From NCBI RefSeq assembly GCF_000472905.1, contig NZ_AXAR01000013.1, positions 253-64,252 on the forward strand: DNA of 64,000 nucleotides. The letters run 5' to 3'. A program made the position numbers and the translations under genes. The first letter of the stretch is position 1, and each line of letters starts with the position of its first letter. Shown here piece after piece: positions 56,241 to 64,000 of the stretch. The stretch is from Alicyclobacillus pomorum DSM 14955. Lineage in GTDB: Bacteria; Bacillota; Bacilli; Alicyclobacillales; Alicyclobacillaceae. The notes under the pieces are model-generated. The model worked only from the letters and a program-made list of their open reading frames with translations, made no database searches and was not told the origin of the DNA.

Positions 56241-56543
56241 TCAATCGTTTTCTGACCAATACCACTGGATCCCATCAAGGGAGAGATTCCACCTCCGAGC
56301 CAGTTGGAACAGGTAGCTGAAGTGGCGCTCTGCTGCGCCTAGGCGGAACACAATGTGATCAATCAGGAGCGGATCGGCCACGGCTTCAAACTGCTGCCGG
56401 GCAATTTCCAACTCCTGCTTGGACTTCCGGAGTGTCTGCAAAAACGCTTCGATATCCTCTTGTGACATACTTTCCACTTCCGCCGATGAAGAAAATGCCA
56501 ACGGTACCGACGTGGCGACTGACGGTCTTTGGTTCGTGTCCAT
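56241..56543 (-). CDS. DUF2508 protein (YaaL-like)
   Basis: 100 residues. The C-terminal 75 (QEDIEAFLQTLRKSKQELEI onward, then LIDHIVFRLGAAERHFSYLFQLARR) form a helical, probably coiled-coil domain matching YaaL; the N-terminal 25 are Ser-rich and extra. Function unknown. It follows recR and precedes bofA as in B. subtilis. Its Shine-Dalgarno (GGGGGAGG) lies in the 3' arm of a terminator-like hairpin just before the start codon. Confidence 0.82.
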   Translation of the reverse strand: MDTNQRPSVATSVPLAFSSSAEVESMSQEDIEAFLQTLRKSKQELEIARQQFEAVADPLLIDHIVFRLGAAERHFSYLFQLARRWNLSLDGIQWYWSEND

Positions 56544-56544
56544 C

Positions 56545-56602
56545 AAAAAACGTCCTCCCCCTGTCCAGAGTTAATAGATCATAGACAGGGAACAGGACGT
56601 TT
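56545..56602 (-). terminator. Terminator-like hairpin that contains the yaaL ribosome binding site
   Basis: AAACGTCCT plus CCCTGTC on one arm (584-602 side) pair with GACAGGG plus AGGACGTTT (56548-56566), followed by six T residues and then directly the ATG at 56543. The GGGGGAGG Shine-Dalgarno is in the second arm. It lies between recR and yaaL. Confidence 0.65.
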
Positions 56603-56646
56603 ATGACAAGCTTCTTGAGATTTCGCCACCATGCGCGGCTTGCCGA

Positions 56647-57246
56647 CTACATTTGTCGCCGGCCTTCCAGCGCCTTGGCGAGTGTGACTTCGTCGGCGTA
56701 TTCCAAGTCGCCGCCGACGGGAAGACCGTGTGCAATGCGAGTGACGGTGACTGCAAACGGCTTCAGCAGTCGAGCGATGTACATGGCGGTAGCTTCGCCC
56801 TCGACGTTTGGATTGGTCGCAACAATGACCTCTCGGATGTCGCTGGTTCCAATGCGCTGAACGAGCTCTTTGATTCGGATGTCGTTGGGACCAATGCCCT
56901 CCATCGGAGAGATGGCTCCGTGCAACACGTGATATCGTCCGTGAAACTCGTGCGTCTTTTCCATGGCAGCGACATCTTTTGCGTCCTGTACAACGCATAA
57001 GGATTTGTCGTCGCGGGAGGGATCTCGGCAGATGCTACACGGGCTCTCCTCCGTGATATTGCAACAAATGGCGCACTCTGTGAGCTTTTGTTTCACGTCC
57101 TGGAGCGCGGCAGCAAACTCCAACACGTCCTTTTCACTCATGGAAAGCACGCAAAACGCCAGCCGCGTGGCGGTCTTTGGGCCGATGCCAGGCAATTTCA
57201 TAAACTGCTCGACCAGGCGGTTAATCGGTTCTGGAAAGCCCCACAT
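56647..57246 (-). CDS. recR: Recombination protein RecR
   Basis: Works with RecF and RecO in loading RecA. 199 residues: helix-hairpin-helix (about 10-30, [13 protein letters not shown]), zinc finger with four cysteines ([16 protein letters not shown]), Toprim domain ([15 protein letters not shown]) and Walker-like C-terminus. In the dnaX-ybaB-recR operon typical for bacteria; the gap to ybaB is 2 bp. Confidence 0.97.
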   Translation of the reverse strand: MWGFPEPINRLVEQFMKLPGIGPKTATRLAFCVLSMSEKDVLEFAAALQDVKQKLTECAICCNITEESPCSICRDPSRDDKSLCVVQDAKDVAAMEKTHEFHGRYHVLHGAISPMEGIGPNDIRIKELVQRIGTSDIREVIVATNPNVEGEATAMYIARLLKPFAVTVTRIAHGLPVGGDLEYADEVTLAKALEGRRQM

Positions 57247-57248
57247 CT

Positions 57249-57560
57249 TTAGAACAGACCCGGGATGTTCAGACCACGAGTATACTTGCCCATCTCCGCC
57301 TCGGTCATCTGATCTACTTTGGCCGTTGCATCCTGGAAGGCAGCCAGAATCAGATCCTGCAACATTTCCACGTCATCCGGATTGACAACGTCCTTGTCAA
57401 TGGTGACCGCTGTCACCTGTTTGTGCCCAGACATCGTCACCTTCACGGCGCCTCCGCCAGCGGTACCTTCCACGGTCTTCTCGCCGAGCGCTTCCTGCGC
57501 CTTCATCAGCTCTTCCTGCATTTTCTTCGCTTGTTTCATCAACTGATTCATATTTTTCAC
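57249..57560 (-). CDS. YbaB/EbfC-family nucleoid-associated protein
   Basis: 103 residues: N-terminal helix ([20 protein letters not shown]), beta sheet ([17 protein letters not shown]) and a Met/Gly-rich C-terminus. Dimeric DNA-binding protein next to dnaX and recR. GTG at 57560 is preferred as AGGAGTGA lies 8 bp upstream; GTG 57572 and ATG 57551 are alternatives. Confidence 0.93.
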   Translation of the reverse strand: MKNMNQLMKQAKKMQEELMKAQEALGEKTVEGTAGGGAVKVTMSGHKQVTAVTIDKDVVNPDDVEMLQDLILAAFQDATAKVDQMTEAEMGKYTRGLNIPGLF

Positions 57561-57568
57561 GTCACGGG

Positions 57569-59239
57569 TCACTCCTCGCTGCGGATTTCAATCATTTCAT
57601 CGCCAAACAACTGCCTTGCCCGTTCGACGACGTCGCTTTCTTCTTCTGGCACGCGTTCTTCCGACGCCGCCTCCGCCGTGTGCAAGCCTTGTTGGAACTT
57701 CTCCCAGTCGTTGCGGACCAGAGCAAACACTTGAACATCCCGTCCGAGCACGTGGCGAAACGCTGCTTCAATCGTCTCGCGTTCCTCCGCTTTCATCACG
57801 GCGTTTCGATGAACGGGGCTGGAGAACGCGAGGACAACGGTGTCCGGCGTCGCCAACACCACTTCCCCGTTGATGAGCCAAGCGTGCGTCTGGATGCGTC
57901 GCTGTTTGACGAATTGCAGTATAGCGTCCCACTGGCGGCGGATGATCTCTTGCTGTTGTTCGTCAGACACTTCATACAGTTGCCGCAAAACTTCCATTTT
58001 ACGGCTGGCACTTGCTGATGACGCCCTTTTCCTGACCGCGGTCTGCGATGTAGTTGCGACAGACTTGCGCTCTGAGGCGGGCTGAATCCGACTTGCAGAA
58101 GAACGGCCCTGGGCCGCTGATGCTCCCCGGTTCGGCGCCTCTGCCGCTGGAGACCGCTGCGTCCCATCTGTCACCTGCAATGCTAATCCCATCAACGCAG
58201 CTTCGAGCGCGAGTCGCGGCTGGTCGACGTACCGCAAGCTTACGTAGGTCTCACCGAGTTTTTGGACGGCGGTCAGCAGCCATTCCACTGAACAAATGGC
58301 GGCGACCTCCGCGTACCCCGGCCGCGGTGCAACGCCTTCCCCGCGAGACACCTTGACGATAAACAAATCGCGAAGCAGTTGCAAGATTTCATGCACAATG
58401 CGCTGCGCATCCTTGCCCGTCGCGTACCAATCCATCAACTTGCGCAGTGCTTGTAGGACGTCTTGCTCCACCAGGTGGCGCACCAGTGCCAACAAGTCGG
58501 ATGTTGCGACGCCCCCCATGACATGGGCCGCGTTTTCTGCAGTCAACACGCCCTGTCCGAACGCTGCCGCCTGTTCGAGCAAGCCGAGCGCATCGCGCAA
58601 GCCCCCGTCCGCAGCTTCTGCCAGCTTCCACAACGCTTCATCTTCATACTGCAGCGCTTCGGCCTCGCAGACCTCCCGTAAGCGTGCAACGATGACTTCT
58701 GGCGCAATGCGGCGAAAGTCGAAGCGTTGGCAGCGGGACACGATGGTCCCCGGAATTTTATGCGGTTCTGTCGTAGCCAATACGAACAACGTATGACCAG
58801 GTGGCTCTTCCAGGGTCTTCAAAAGCGCATTAAACGCTTCTGTCGTCAACATGTGAACTTCGTCGACGATGTACACTTTCCGTTTCAGTTCAGCAGGCGC
58901 GTACTGAACCTTGTCGCGCAACTGGCGGATTTCGTCCACGCCGCGGTTGGAAGCAGCGTCAATTTCTTCAACATCCACACTGTTTCCGGAGTTGATGCTC
59001 TGGCAGGCCATGCACGCGTTACATGGCTCCACCCCTTGTGGAGACATGCAGTTGACTGCCTTTGCCAACACCTTGGCAGCACTCGTTTTCCCGGTTCCAC
59101 GAGGGCCTGAGAACAAGTACGCATGAGCAACCTGACCACGAGCAATGGCATTACTGAGGGTCTGGGTGACGTGCGGCTGCCCCATAATGTCGTGGAACGT
59201 CTGTGGCCGCCAAGATCGGTACAGTGCTTGATAAGACAA
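57569..59239 (-). CDS. dnaX: DNA polymerase III subunits gamma/tau
   Basis: Clamp-loader ATPase. 556 residues: AAA domain with Walker [13 protein letters not shown] (about 45), zinc module with four cysteines ([16 protein letters not shown]), Walker B IVDEVH and SRC motif; then a basic linker (about 370-415) and a C-terminal DnaB/polymerase-binding region. The TTG start is set by GAAGGAGGGG 9 bp upstream. Confidence 0.97.
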   Translation of the reverse strand: MSYQALYRSWRPQTFHDIMGQPHVTQTLSNAIARGQVAHAYLFSGPRGTGKTSAAKVLAKAVNCMSPQGVEPCNACMACQSINSGNSVDVEEIDAASNRGVDEIRQLRDKVQYAPAELKRKVYIVDEVHMLTTEAFNALLKTLEEPPGHTLFVLATTEPHKIPGTIVSRCQRFDFRRIAPEVIVARLREVCEAEALQYEDEALWKLAEAADGGLRDALGLLEQAAAFGQGVLTAENAAHVMGGVATSDLLALVRHLVEQDVLQALRKLMDWYATGKDAQRIVHEILQLLRDLFIVKVSRGEGVAPRPGYAEVAAICSVEWLLTAVQKLGETYVSLRYVDQPRLALEAALMGLALQVTDGTQRSPAAEAPNRGASAAQGRSSASRIQPASERKSVATTSQTAVRKRASSASASRKMEVLRQLYEVSDEQQQEIIRRQWDAILQFVKQRRIQTHAWLINGEVVLATPDTVVLAFSSPVHRNAVMKAEERETIEAAFRHVLGRDVQVFALVRNDWEKFQQGLHTAEAASEERVPEEESDVVERARQLFGDEMIEIRSEE

Positions 59240-59331
59240 AGAGGCCCCCTCCTTCCCTTTAAGGTATCACAGGGACGTGGAGAGGGACAACGAATCAGTG
59301 TGTGAACAAGAGATACAATATCCGCAGGGCG

Positions 59332-60420
59332 TCATGAGGGCGTGTGGTCCGCCTCCTTGTCATACGGTAGGAGTACGCTGAACGTGGTTCCAAATCCTTT
59401 GGAAGAGACCCGAATTTCACCGCCGTGGTCTGCCACAATGCGTTGGCAAATGGGCAATCCCAACCCCGTTCCTTTGTCTTTGGTGGTGTAGAACGCGTCG
59501 AAAATTCTATCCATCAAGTAATACGGGATACCTGGCCCGGTGTCGGAGACATCCACGCGAACCCAAGCTCCATCCGCGGTCGCTGAAATCTTCAAGGTCC
59601 CCCCATCGTCCATCGCTTCCAGCGCATTTTTGACCAAGTTCAGCAGCACCTGCTTCAACATGTTGGAATCCGCCACGATGGAAGGAAGTTTCCCCGTGGC
59701 GCATTCAAAGTTGATGCTGCGCAGCAAAGTTTGAGACTCAATCAGCGGATACAATTCGGCGAGAATGGTTTCCATGGAACACACTGTTTTTTCCACATGA
59801 TGCGGTCTCGAGAGCAACAAGAGTTCGCTTACGAGCGCGTTCACCCGGTCGATTTCCTGAAGCATGACTTGCGTGTACTGCAGTTCTTCGTTCATGTTCT
59901 GACACGCGAACCGCGTCTCCATGACTTGCAGGAATCCTTTGATGGTCGTCATCGGGTTGCGGATTTCATGAGCAATCCCCGCAGCAATCTTACCGAGGGT
60001 AGCAAGCTTGTCGGTCTTCTGCATATGTTGCTCCAGCACGGTGAAATTGCCCAGGTCTTTCATGACAACATACATCCCGTCGACGGATCCCGCGCTGTTT
60101 TCCTTTTTGAATGAGTCCATCAGCACGTGGCGAATGCTGCCATCCTCCGCCCAGGTCAGCACGTGATTTCGAAACTCGCGTTCAAACGTCACGATGGCGG
60201 AGAGGACCTGATACTCCTCTCTTTCCGGTGCAAGACATTGCTGGAGAGGCACCGCCTGACCAATCGGGACCACCACATTCAGGAGTTGTGCTGCCAAGCC
60301 ATTGTACACAGTCATTTCCAGAGACTTGTTAATGAACAACACCCCAGAGTTCAACGAACCGAGTGCCTGCCAGTCCTCCCAGCTCCACTGTGGTTCCGCA
60401 AACGGCGTCATTGTGGTCAA
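59332..60420 (-). CDS. Cytosolic sensor histidine kinase with PAS-like domain
   Basis: 362 residues. An N-terminal PAS-like sensor (about 15-130), HisKA with the phosphoacceptor in GIAHEIRNPMTTIKGFLQ (about 170), and HATPase with LVKNALEAMDDGG (N box), DTGPGIPYYLMDRIF (G1), TTKDKGTGLGL (G2). No membrane helix. The H-box resembles B. subtilis sporulation phosphorelay kinases, and no response regulator gene is adjacent. TTG at 60420 has TGGAGGTC 6 bp upstream, but that Shine-Dalgarno is in a 9-bp hairpin. B. subtilis has no kinase at this position. Confidence 0.86.
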   Translation of the reverse strand: MTTMTPFAEPQWSWEDWQALGSLNSGVLFINKSLEMTVYNGLAAQLLNVVVPIGQAVPLQQCLAPEREEYQVLSAIVTFEREFRNHVLTWAEDGSIRHVLMDSFKKENSAGSVDGMYVVMKDLGNFTVLEQHMQKTDKLATLGKIAAGIAHEIRNPMTTIKGFLQVMETRFACQNMNEELQYTQVMLQEIDRVNALVSELLLLSRPHHVEKTVCSMETILAELYPLIESQTLLRSINFECATGKLPSIVADSNMLKQVLLNLVKNALEAMDDGGTLKISATADGAWVRVDVSDTGPGIPYYLMDRIFDAFYTTKDKGTGLGLPICQRIVADHGGEIRVSSKGFGTTFSVLLPYDKEADHTPS

Positions 60421-60427
60421 AGCAAAG

Positions 60428-60451
60428 ACCTCCATCGGAGTTGATGGAGGT
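60428..60451 (-). promoter_or_regulatory. Hairpin sequestering the kinase ribosome binding site
   Basis: ACCTCCATC (60428-60436) and GATGGAGGT (60443-60451) are perfect complements with a 6-nt loop. In the minus-strand RNA the 3' arm contains the GGAGG that fits the TTG start at 60420. Confidence 0.55.
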
Positions 60452-60483
60452 TGATTTGGACACCTAGACGCAGACTCCTGCCC

Positions 60484-60491
60484 TGTCGACA
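60484..60491. promoter_or_regulatory. Possible Spo0A-type site upstream of the kinase gene
   Basis: TGTCGACA, a palindrome that matches six of seven bases of the 0A box on both strands, 64-71 bp upstream of the start codon. Chance occurrence is possible. Confidence 0.3.
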
Positions 60492-60530
60492 AAACCTCTG
60501 GAAATACGACATACCCTGACAGAGTGCCGT

Positions 60531-60690
60531 ACAAAACAAAAGACGCAGTCTCCGACCAAGAACCAAACCAGGTTTCCCCATGTCACCCGAAAGGTCTTCC
60601 TTAGTGCTGCTTCCGTCAGGACCTGACACGGTTCGGAAGTTTTCGCCGCATGGGACCCAATTTGGTTCCTGGTCGCAAAGTGCGTCCTTC
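60531..60690 (-). ncRNA. ffs: Signal recognition particle RNA, small type
   Basis: On the minus strand GACGCA (complement of 60681-60686) and TGCGTC (complement of 60542-60547) close a long hairpin with GACCAGGAACCAAA and TTTGGTTCTTGGTC arms. The apical Ffh-binding domain is unmistakable: GTCAGGTCCTGACGGAAGCA with GCACTAAGG. TTTTGTTTT directly follows the stem. Location between tRNA-Ser/tadA and dnaX matches scr of B. subtilis. The roughly 155 nt leave no room for the Alu domain of the 270-nt Bacillus RNA. Confidence 0.9.
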
Positions 60691-60706
60691 ACGTGATTTT
60701 GGATAG

Positions 60707-60729
60707 AAAAGGCGAGCGCCTAGCCCGCC
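60707..60729 (-). terminator. Terminator after tRNA-Ser
   Basis: Minus-strand GGCGGGC (60723-60729) pairs with GCTCGCC (60711-60717, one G-T pair) around TAGGC, then TTTT. It separates tRNA-Ser from the SRP RNA gene. Confidence 0.65.
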
Positions 60730-60746
60730 CTTCCATCAATTGTGCT

Positions 60747-60836
60747 TGGCGGAGAGAGTGGGATTCGAACCCACGAGACCCTTGCGGGCCTACTCGCTTT
60801 CGAGGCGAGCTCTTTCGACCACTCAGACATCTCTCC
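60747..60836 (-). tRNA. tRNA-Ser (anticodon CGA)
   Basis: 90 nt with CCA encoded. Acceptor stem GGAGAGA/TCTCTCC, discriminator G, anticodon stem CTCGC/GCGAG with loop CTCGAAA giving anticodon CGA (60800-60802), a long variable arm, and T arm GGGTTCGAATCCC. Reads UCG. Its 5' 14 nt overlap the tadA end. Confidence 0.96.
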
Positions 60837-61299
60837 GCGACTTTTGTCCAGCTCGGATTCCTCGGAAGAAATCCTTGAGTATCATACCACATTCCTCGCC
60901 CAAAATGCCAGAGGTGATTTCTGGATGGTGATTCCACGTGCCCGGTTGCAGCAATTCTACTTTGGACGCAATGGCGCCGCCTTTCTCATCCTGTGCGCCA
61001 TAGTACACGTGGCGGATGCGAGCTAGCATGATGGCGCCCGCACACATCGGACACGGTTCGAGGGTTACGTACAAATCGCAGCCGTCCAACCGCCAACCAC
61101 CCAGCCTTTTACTGGCATCCTGAATGGCAATCAACTCGGCGTGCGCCGTCGGATCTTTCCATGTCTCCCGCCAATTATGCCCTTCGCCGACAATCGCGTC
61201 CCCTTTGACCACAACGGCTCCAATCGGTACTTCACCGTGTGTTGCTGCGATTCGCGCCAGTGTCAGTGCGCGGCGCATGTACTGTTCGTGCTTGTCCAT
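60823..61299 (-). CDS. tadA: tRNA-specific adenosine deaminase TadA
   Basis: Converts A34 of tRNA-Arg(ACG) to inosine. 158 residues with HAELIAIQ (zinc His, catalytic Glu) and PCPMCAGAI (zinc cysteines). The stop codon is the TGA in the D-arm of tRNA-Ser, so the two genes overlap by 14 nt. In B. subtilis tadA (yaaJ) likewise neighbours the SRP RNA gene and dnaX. Confidence 0.96.
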   Translation of the reverse strand: MDKHEQYMRRALTLARIAATHGEVPIGAVVVKGDAIVGEGHNWRETWKDPTAHAELIAIQDASKRLGGWRLDGCDLYVTLEPCPMCAGAIMLARIRHVYYGAQDEKGGAIASKVELLQPGTWNHHPEITSGILGEECGMILKDFFRGIRAGQKSRRDV

Positions 61300-61340
61300 C
61301 TGAATGTTGTATCCCCTTCGTCGTCTCAGCCAAGCTCAGT

Positions 61341-61652
61341 TTAAGCCCCACTCTGTCCTTCTGGCCCAGTGAGCCCACTGGACTGCTTGTGTCTGGGTTT
61401 CTGAGAAACGATGCTCGACGCGAGTGCCAGCTCGCGAATCACGTCAGACTGCAACTGCGGGTCAAAATACTGCGCTTTGGCGTACATCATTCCTTCATCG
61501 GTGGACACATACCGCGAGGGGAGTCGATTGAGGGCAATGGCCATGATGTCGTCTATGCACTGCTCACACTCACAAGCAAGTCTGCCCTTGTGCAAATAGG
61601 CGTCTTCCAACATCATCCGCACCAGTGCTTCCGTTACGTTGTACAGTGCCAC
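61341..61652 (-). CDS. ComFB-domain protein
   Basis: 103 residues with the ComFB signature: NVTEALVRMMLEDAY, the cysteine group CECEQC, DIMAIALNRLPSRYV and a C-terminal helix. Named from the B. subtilis late competence operon; members of the family have been reported to bind cyclic dinucleotides. GTG at 61652 has GGAG 6 bp upstream; the longer frame to 61715 crosses a stable hairpin. Between tadA and acsA. Confidence 0.83.
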   Translation of the reverse strand: MALYNVTEALVRMMLEDAYLHKGRLACECEQCIDDIMAIALNRLPSRYVSTDEGMMYAKAQYFDPQLQSDVIRELALASSIVSQKPRHKQSSGLTGPEGQSGA

Positions 61653-61690
61653 ACAGTTCTCCGCCCTTTCCTGCGACCAAAAGAAGTGGA

Positions 61691-61709
61691 GGCCGCCTGT
61701 GCGGCGGCC
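61691..61709 (-). terminator. GC-rich hairpin between acsA and the ComFB gene
   Basis: GGCCGCC (61691-61697) pairs with GGCGGCC (61703-61709). The minus-strand tail TCCACTTCTTTT is T rich only after several bases, so termination of the acsA message here is plausible but not certain. Confidence 0.45.
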
Positions 61710-61793
61710 AGACAACTTGTATGGCTTTTATTGTACACAATATTAGGGGTGTCGTCTCCGTGGAGCGACGTCAGCGACGTACGCCGACCTCAC

Positions 61794-63761
61794 TCATTTG
61801 CTGGGAGAACCCAGATCTTGCATCAACTTCTCCAGGATGTCGTTGTCCTCCAGCCCCGTGGTATCTCCGCGCACTTCGCCGTCGCGGATCATTTCGCGCA
61901 GCATGCGCCGGATGATTTTACCGGACCTTGTCTTGGGCATGGCTTCGACAAAGTACACTTTATCCGGTCTCGCAAACGTTCCAATGTCCCGCACAATCTG
62001 TTCCCGTAACGCCTCTGCGAGCGCGTCAGAAGGTGAGTAGGACTTGTCGAGCGTCACAAATGCGATGGGTACGGCGCCTTTGATTGGGTCAGGCTGGCCC
62101 ACTACCGCTGCTTCCACCACCGCAGGATGCTGAATGAGCGAACTCTCCATCTCCATGGTGCTGATGCGGTGACCGGATACGTTGATCACATCGTCTACAC
62201 GGCCGAGAACCCAGAAATGTCCATCCTCGTCCCGTACCGCACTGTCACCCGTGAAGTAGGCGCCCGGAATTTGCGAGAAGTACGAAGACAAGTAGCGCTG
62301 TCGGTCGCCAAACACATCGCGCGCGAGCGACGGGAACACATTCCGAATGACAAGGTAACCCGGTGTACCGTCCGGAACTGGGTTGCCCTGTAGGTCTGTG
62401 ACCTGCAGTTGGTGACCGAAGAACGGGACTCCGCAACTGCCTGGCTTCATATCCACCGCTCCCGGGATGGACGCCAACGGGGTGCCCCCGGTCTCCGTCT
62501 GCCCCCACGTGTTGTTGATGACCGCTGTGCCACCGCCGACAACCCTGCGGATCCAGTGCCACGCCTGAGGATTGAACGGTTCACCCACGGACGCCAGCAG
62601 TTGGAGCGTGGACAAATCGTATTGTTTTGCGACGTCTTCACCAAACTTCATCATCATGCGGTAGGCCGTGGGTGCGGAAAACAACTTGGTCACACCGTAT
62701 TTCTCAACGATGGCGTACAGTTGCCCCTGGTGCGGAAAGTCGAGGGCGCCCTCGTAGAGAATGGTGGTCACCCCCAACGCGAGTCCACCGACCAAGACGA
62801 AAATATGCGACGTCAACCATCCGATGTCGGCCGTGTTCCAGTACACGTCCTCCGGGCCCAGATCCAGCTGGTACTTTGTGTACGCATAGGTGCCTAACAA
62901 GAAACCGCCACCCGCATGTACTATGCCTTTGGGCTTGCCACTGGTGCCACTGGTGAAAATGAGCAATCCAGGGTCGTTGCAATCCAGTGCGGCTGGCGCG
63001 CAGACGGGACTGGCCGACTTCATCAATTCCTCATAGTCGTAATCTCGTCCAGGGGTCATCGGGGTATCCAAGTCTGGAATCCGGCGGTATACCACCACGT
63101 GTTGAACGGAGTTCACGCCTTCCAATGCCGCGTCTACCGTTTCCTTGAGGCGCAAGATCTTCCCGCGGCGATAGCTGCCGTTCGTGCAAATGACCGCTTT
63201 CGCCTCCGAACTGATAATTCGTTCGCGCAAGGCCTCCGGGGAAAAGCCTGCGAATACGGTGTTGTAGACGATACCCAAGCGTAAGCACGCAAGCAGAACG
63301 ACGTAGGTCTCCGCCAAGTTCTGCATATATACGCTGACCACATCCCCCTTCTGCAATCCCAGTGACAGAAGGACGTTTGCGAATTTCTGGACTTCCCGAT
63401 GTAGTTGGCCGTACGTCAAAGCCTTCGAATCGCCATTTTCACTGTCGAAGAAAATGGCAACTTTGTTCTTGGTGGCCGGGTTGTTCGCGTACCTGTCTAC
63501 ACAGTTTTCACACACATTGATGGTGCTGCCCGGAAAAAACGCAAAATCCGGCATTTTCCCGGTCACAACCGTCGCCTTTCGTTGTTGCCACTGGAGTTCA
63601 TCAGCGATGTCACTCCAGAACCCCTCAGGGTCTTTCACCGACTGCCGATATTTCGTCAGATACTCGTCCCAGGATTGAACGTACGATTTGCGGACATACG
63701 ACGCGGGCGGTGCAAATTTCTCGCTCTCCGCAATCATCGACAACATGGTTTCGTTTGCCAC
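61794..63761 (-). CDS. acsA: Acetyl-coenzyme A synthetase
   Basis: Activates acetate to acetyl-CoA through acetyl-AMP. 655 residues of the ANL superfamily: P-loop TSGTSGKPKGIVHA, the NTWGQTETGG motif, the hinge region GRVDDVINVSGHRI and the acetylation-target lysine in PKTRSGKIIRR. GTG at 63761 has GAGGTGA 5 bp upstream (GTG 63770 also open). A cre site overlaps the translation start region, which suggests carbon catabolite repression by CcpA. Confidence 0.96.
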   Translation of the reverse strand: MANETMLSMIAESEKFAPPASYVRKSYVQSWDEYLTKYRQSVKDPEGFWSDIADELQWQQRKATVVTGKMPDFAFFPGSTINVCENCVDRYANNPATKNKVAIFFDSENGDSKALTYGQLHREVQKFANVLLSLGLQKGDVVSVYMQNLAETYVVLLACLRLGIVYNTVFAGFSPEALRERIISSEAKAVICTNGSYRRGKILRLKETVDAALEGVNSVQHVVVYRRIPDLDTPMTPGRDYDYEELMKSASPVCAPAALDCNDPGLLIFTSGTSGKPKGIVHAGGGFLLGTYAYTKYQLDLGPEDVYWNTADIGWLTSHIFVLVGGLALGVTTILYEGALDFPHQGQLYAIVEKYGVTKLFSAPTAYRMMMKFGEDVAKQYDLSTLQLLASVGEPFNPQAWHWIRRVVGGGTAVINNTWGQTETGGTPLASIPGAVDMKPGSCGVPFFGHQLQVTDLQGNPVPDGTPGYLVIRNVFPSLARDVFGDRQRYLSSYFSQIPGAYFTGDSAVRDEDGHFWVLGRVDDVINVSGHRISTMEMESSLIQHPAVVEAAVVGQPDPIKGAVPIAFVTLDKSYSPSDALAEALREQIVRDIGTFARPDKVYFVEAMPKTRSGKIIRRMLREMIRDGEVRGDTTGLEDNDILEKLMQDLGSPSK

Positions 63762-63774
63762 CAAGGTCACCTCG

Positions 63775-63788
63775 TGTAAACGTTTTCG
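63775..63788 (-). promoter_or_regulatory. Catabolite-responsive element (cre) upstream of acsA
   Basis: Minus-strand CGAAAACGTTTACA matches the cre consensus TGWAANCGNTNWCA at 13 of 14 positions. It sits 14-27 bp upstream of the acsA start codon, a roadblock position. CcpA represses acsA in B. subtilis. Confidence 0.7.
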
Positions 63789-63814
63789 TCATTCGGCGCT
63801 CTAGAAAACGCCCA

Positions 63815-64000
63815 CACATACATATTAATAATATTCTATATTTTTAAAAGATAGTAGGGGAAATATTTTGTGAGGATGGGCGTCGCCGTGCTTCAGTCGG
63901 CAAAAACGCTGAGACAGCGGCGGCATCCACGCGCTCTGCCTTGCGCAGCCGCTGCCCTCTGAACCTACTTTCGCACCGTTCCGGGCGCACGCTCATGCAT
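63815..64000. other. Upstream region of acsA and right edge
   Basis: 63820-63870 is markedly A/T rich and probably contains the acsA promoter, though no single -35/-10 pair stands out. From 63871 to the edge no gene is supported; one minus-strand frame stays open to the edge (ending at about 63846) but has no recognisable sequence. Confidence 0.3.

Noticed and set aside
63846-64000. Minus-strand frame open to the right edge
   Set aside because: Low-complexity basic sequence without a recognisable family; too short to judge without the neighbouring sequence.

Overview
The window is a slice of a Bacilli chromosome (moderately high G+C, endospore former). The best guess for the lineage is Alicyclobacillaceae or a neighbour: the gene order is the Bacillus subtilis lysS-to-tadA/dnaX region read backwards, start codons are often GTG or TTG, and there are lineage-type additions such as an HD-GYP gene, ComFB and a cyanophycin pair. 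Almost everything lies on the minus strand, pointing toward position 1. No phage, insertion sequence, CRISPR array or defence island is visible.

Layout. 1-340: a likely rRNA-operon promoter reading off the left edge. 341-5844: greA-lysS, a folate block (folP, folK, yazB-like regulator), hslO, coaX. 5980-11130: HD-GYP phosphodiesterase, ftsH, hpt, tilS. 11216-15474: the sporulation/signalling trio (Ser/Thr kinase, VWA protein, SpoIIE) with a Spo0A-type spoIIE promoter. 15683-19494: comEB, small membrane protein, S1 protein, divIC, yabQ, yabP, rqcP, HU. 19559-27622: mazG, yabM, spoVT, mfd, fin. 27766-33649: pth, prs, glmU, spoVG, ridA, purR, ispE. 33816-40581: cyanophycin synthetase and cyanophycinase, sspF, veg, yabG, a divergent glycosyltransferase and a YkuK-type protein. 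40662-45219: ksgA, rnmV, tatD, and metG behind a Met T-box. 45502-51378: abrB, rsmI, yabA, ricT, holB, darA, tmk, a PLP decarboxylase. 51648-59239: ACT-malic enzyme, csfB, ytaF, a second SpoVB-like flippase, bofA, yaaL, recR, ybaB, dnaX. 59332-63761: cytosolic histidine kinase, SRP RNA, tRNA-Ser(CGA), tadA, comFB, acsA with a cre site.

How the genes fit together. Housekeeping replication, repair and translation genes (dnaX, holB, tmk, recR, mfd, ksgA, rnmV, metG, lysS, pth, tilS, tadA, SRP RNA) are interleaved with a nearly complete set of sporulation checkpoints: Spo0A-linked AbrB and SpoIIE, Fin (anti-sigma F), Gin/CsfB (anti-sigma G), SpoVT, BofA, YabG, YabP/YabQ and SspF. Promoter-like sequences matching sigma A, H, E, F/G and K can be read directly upstream of the expected genes, so the regulatory wiring of this region seems conserved with B. 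subtilis.

Most notable beyond the standard annotation: a 12-17 bp palindromic motif (core GATTTGCAAAAT) recurring only between genes, three times at 62-82 bp upstream of a start codon; a RicT that lacks its usual C-terminal tail and ends beside an inverted pair of that motif; a cphB-cphA operon embedded in the sporulation block; hairpins that bury the ribosome binding sites of yaaL and of the histidine kinase; a small-type SRP RNA without a visible Alu domain; and a tadA stop codon lying inside tRNA-Ser. No wholly new multi-gene system could be supported.
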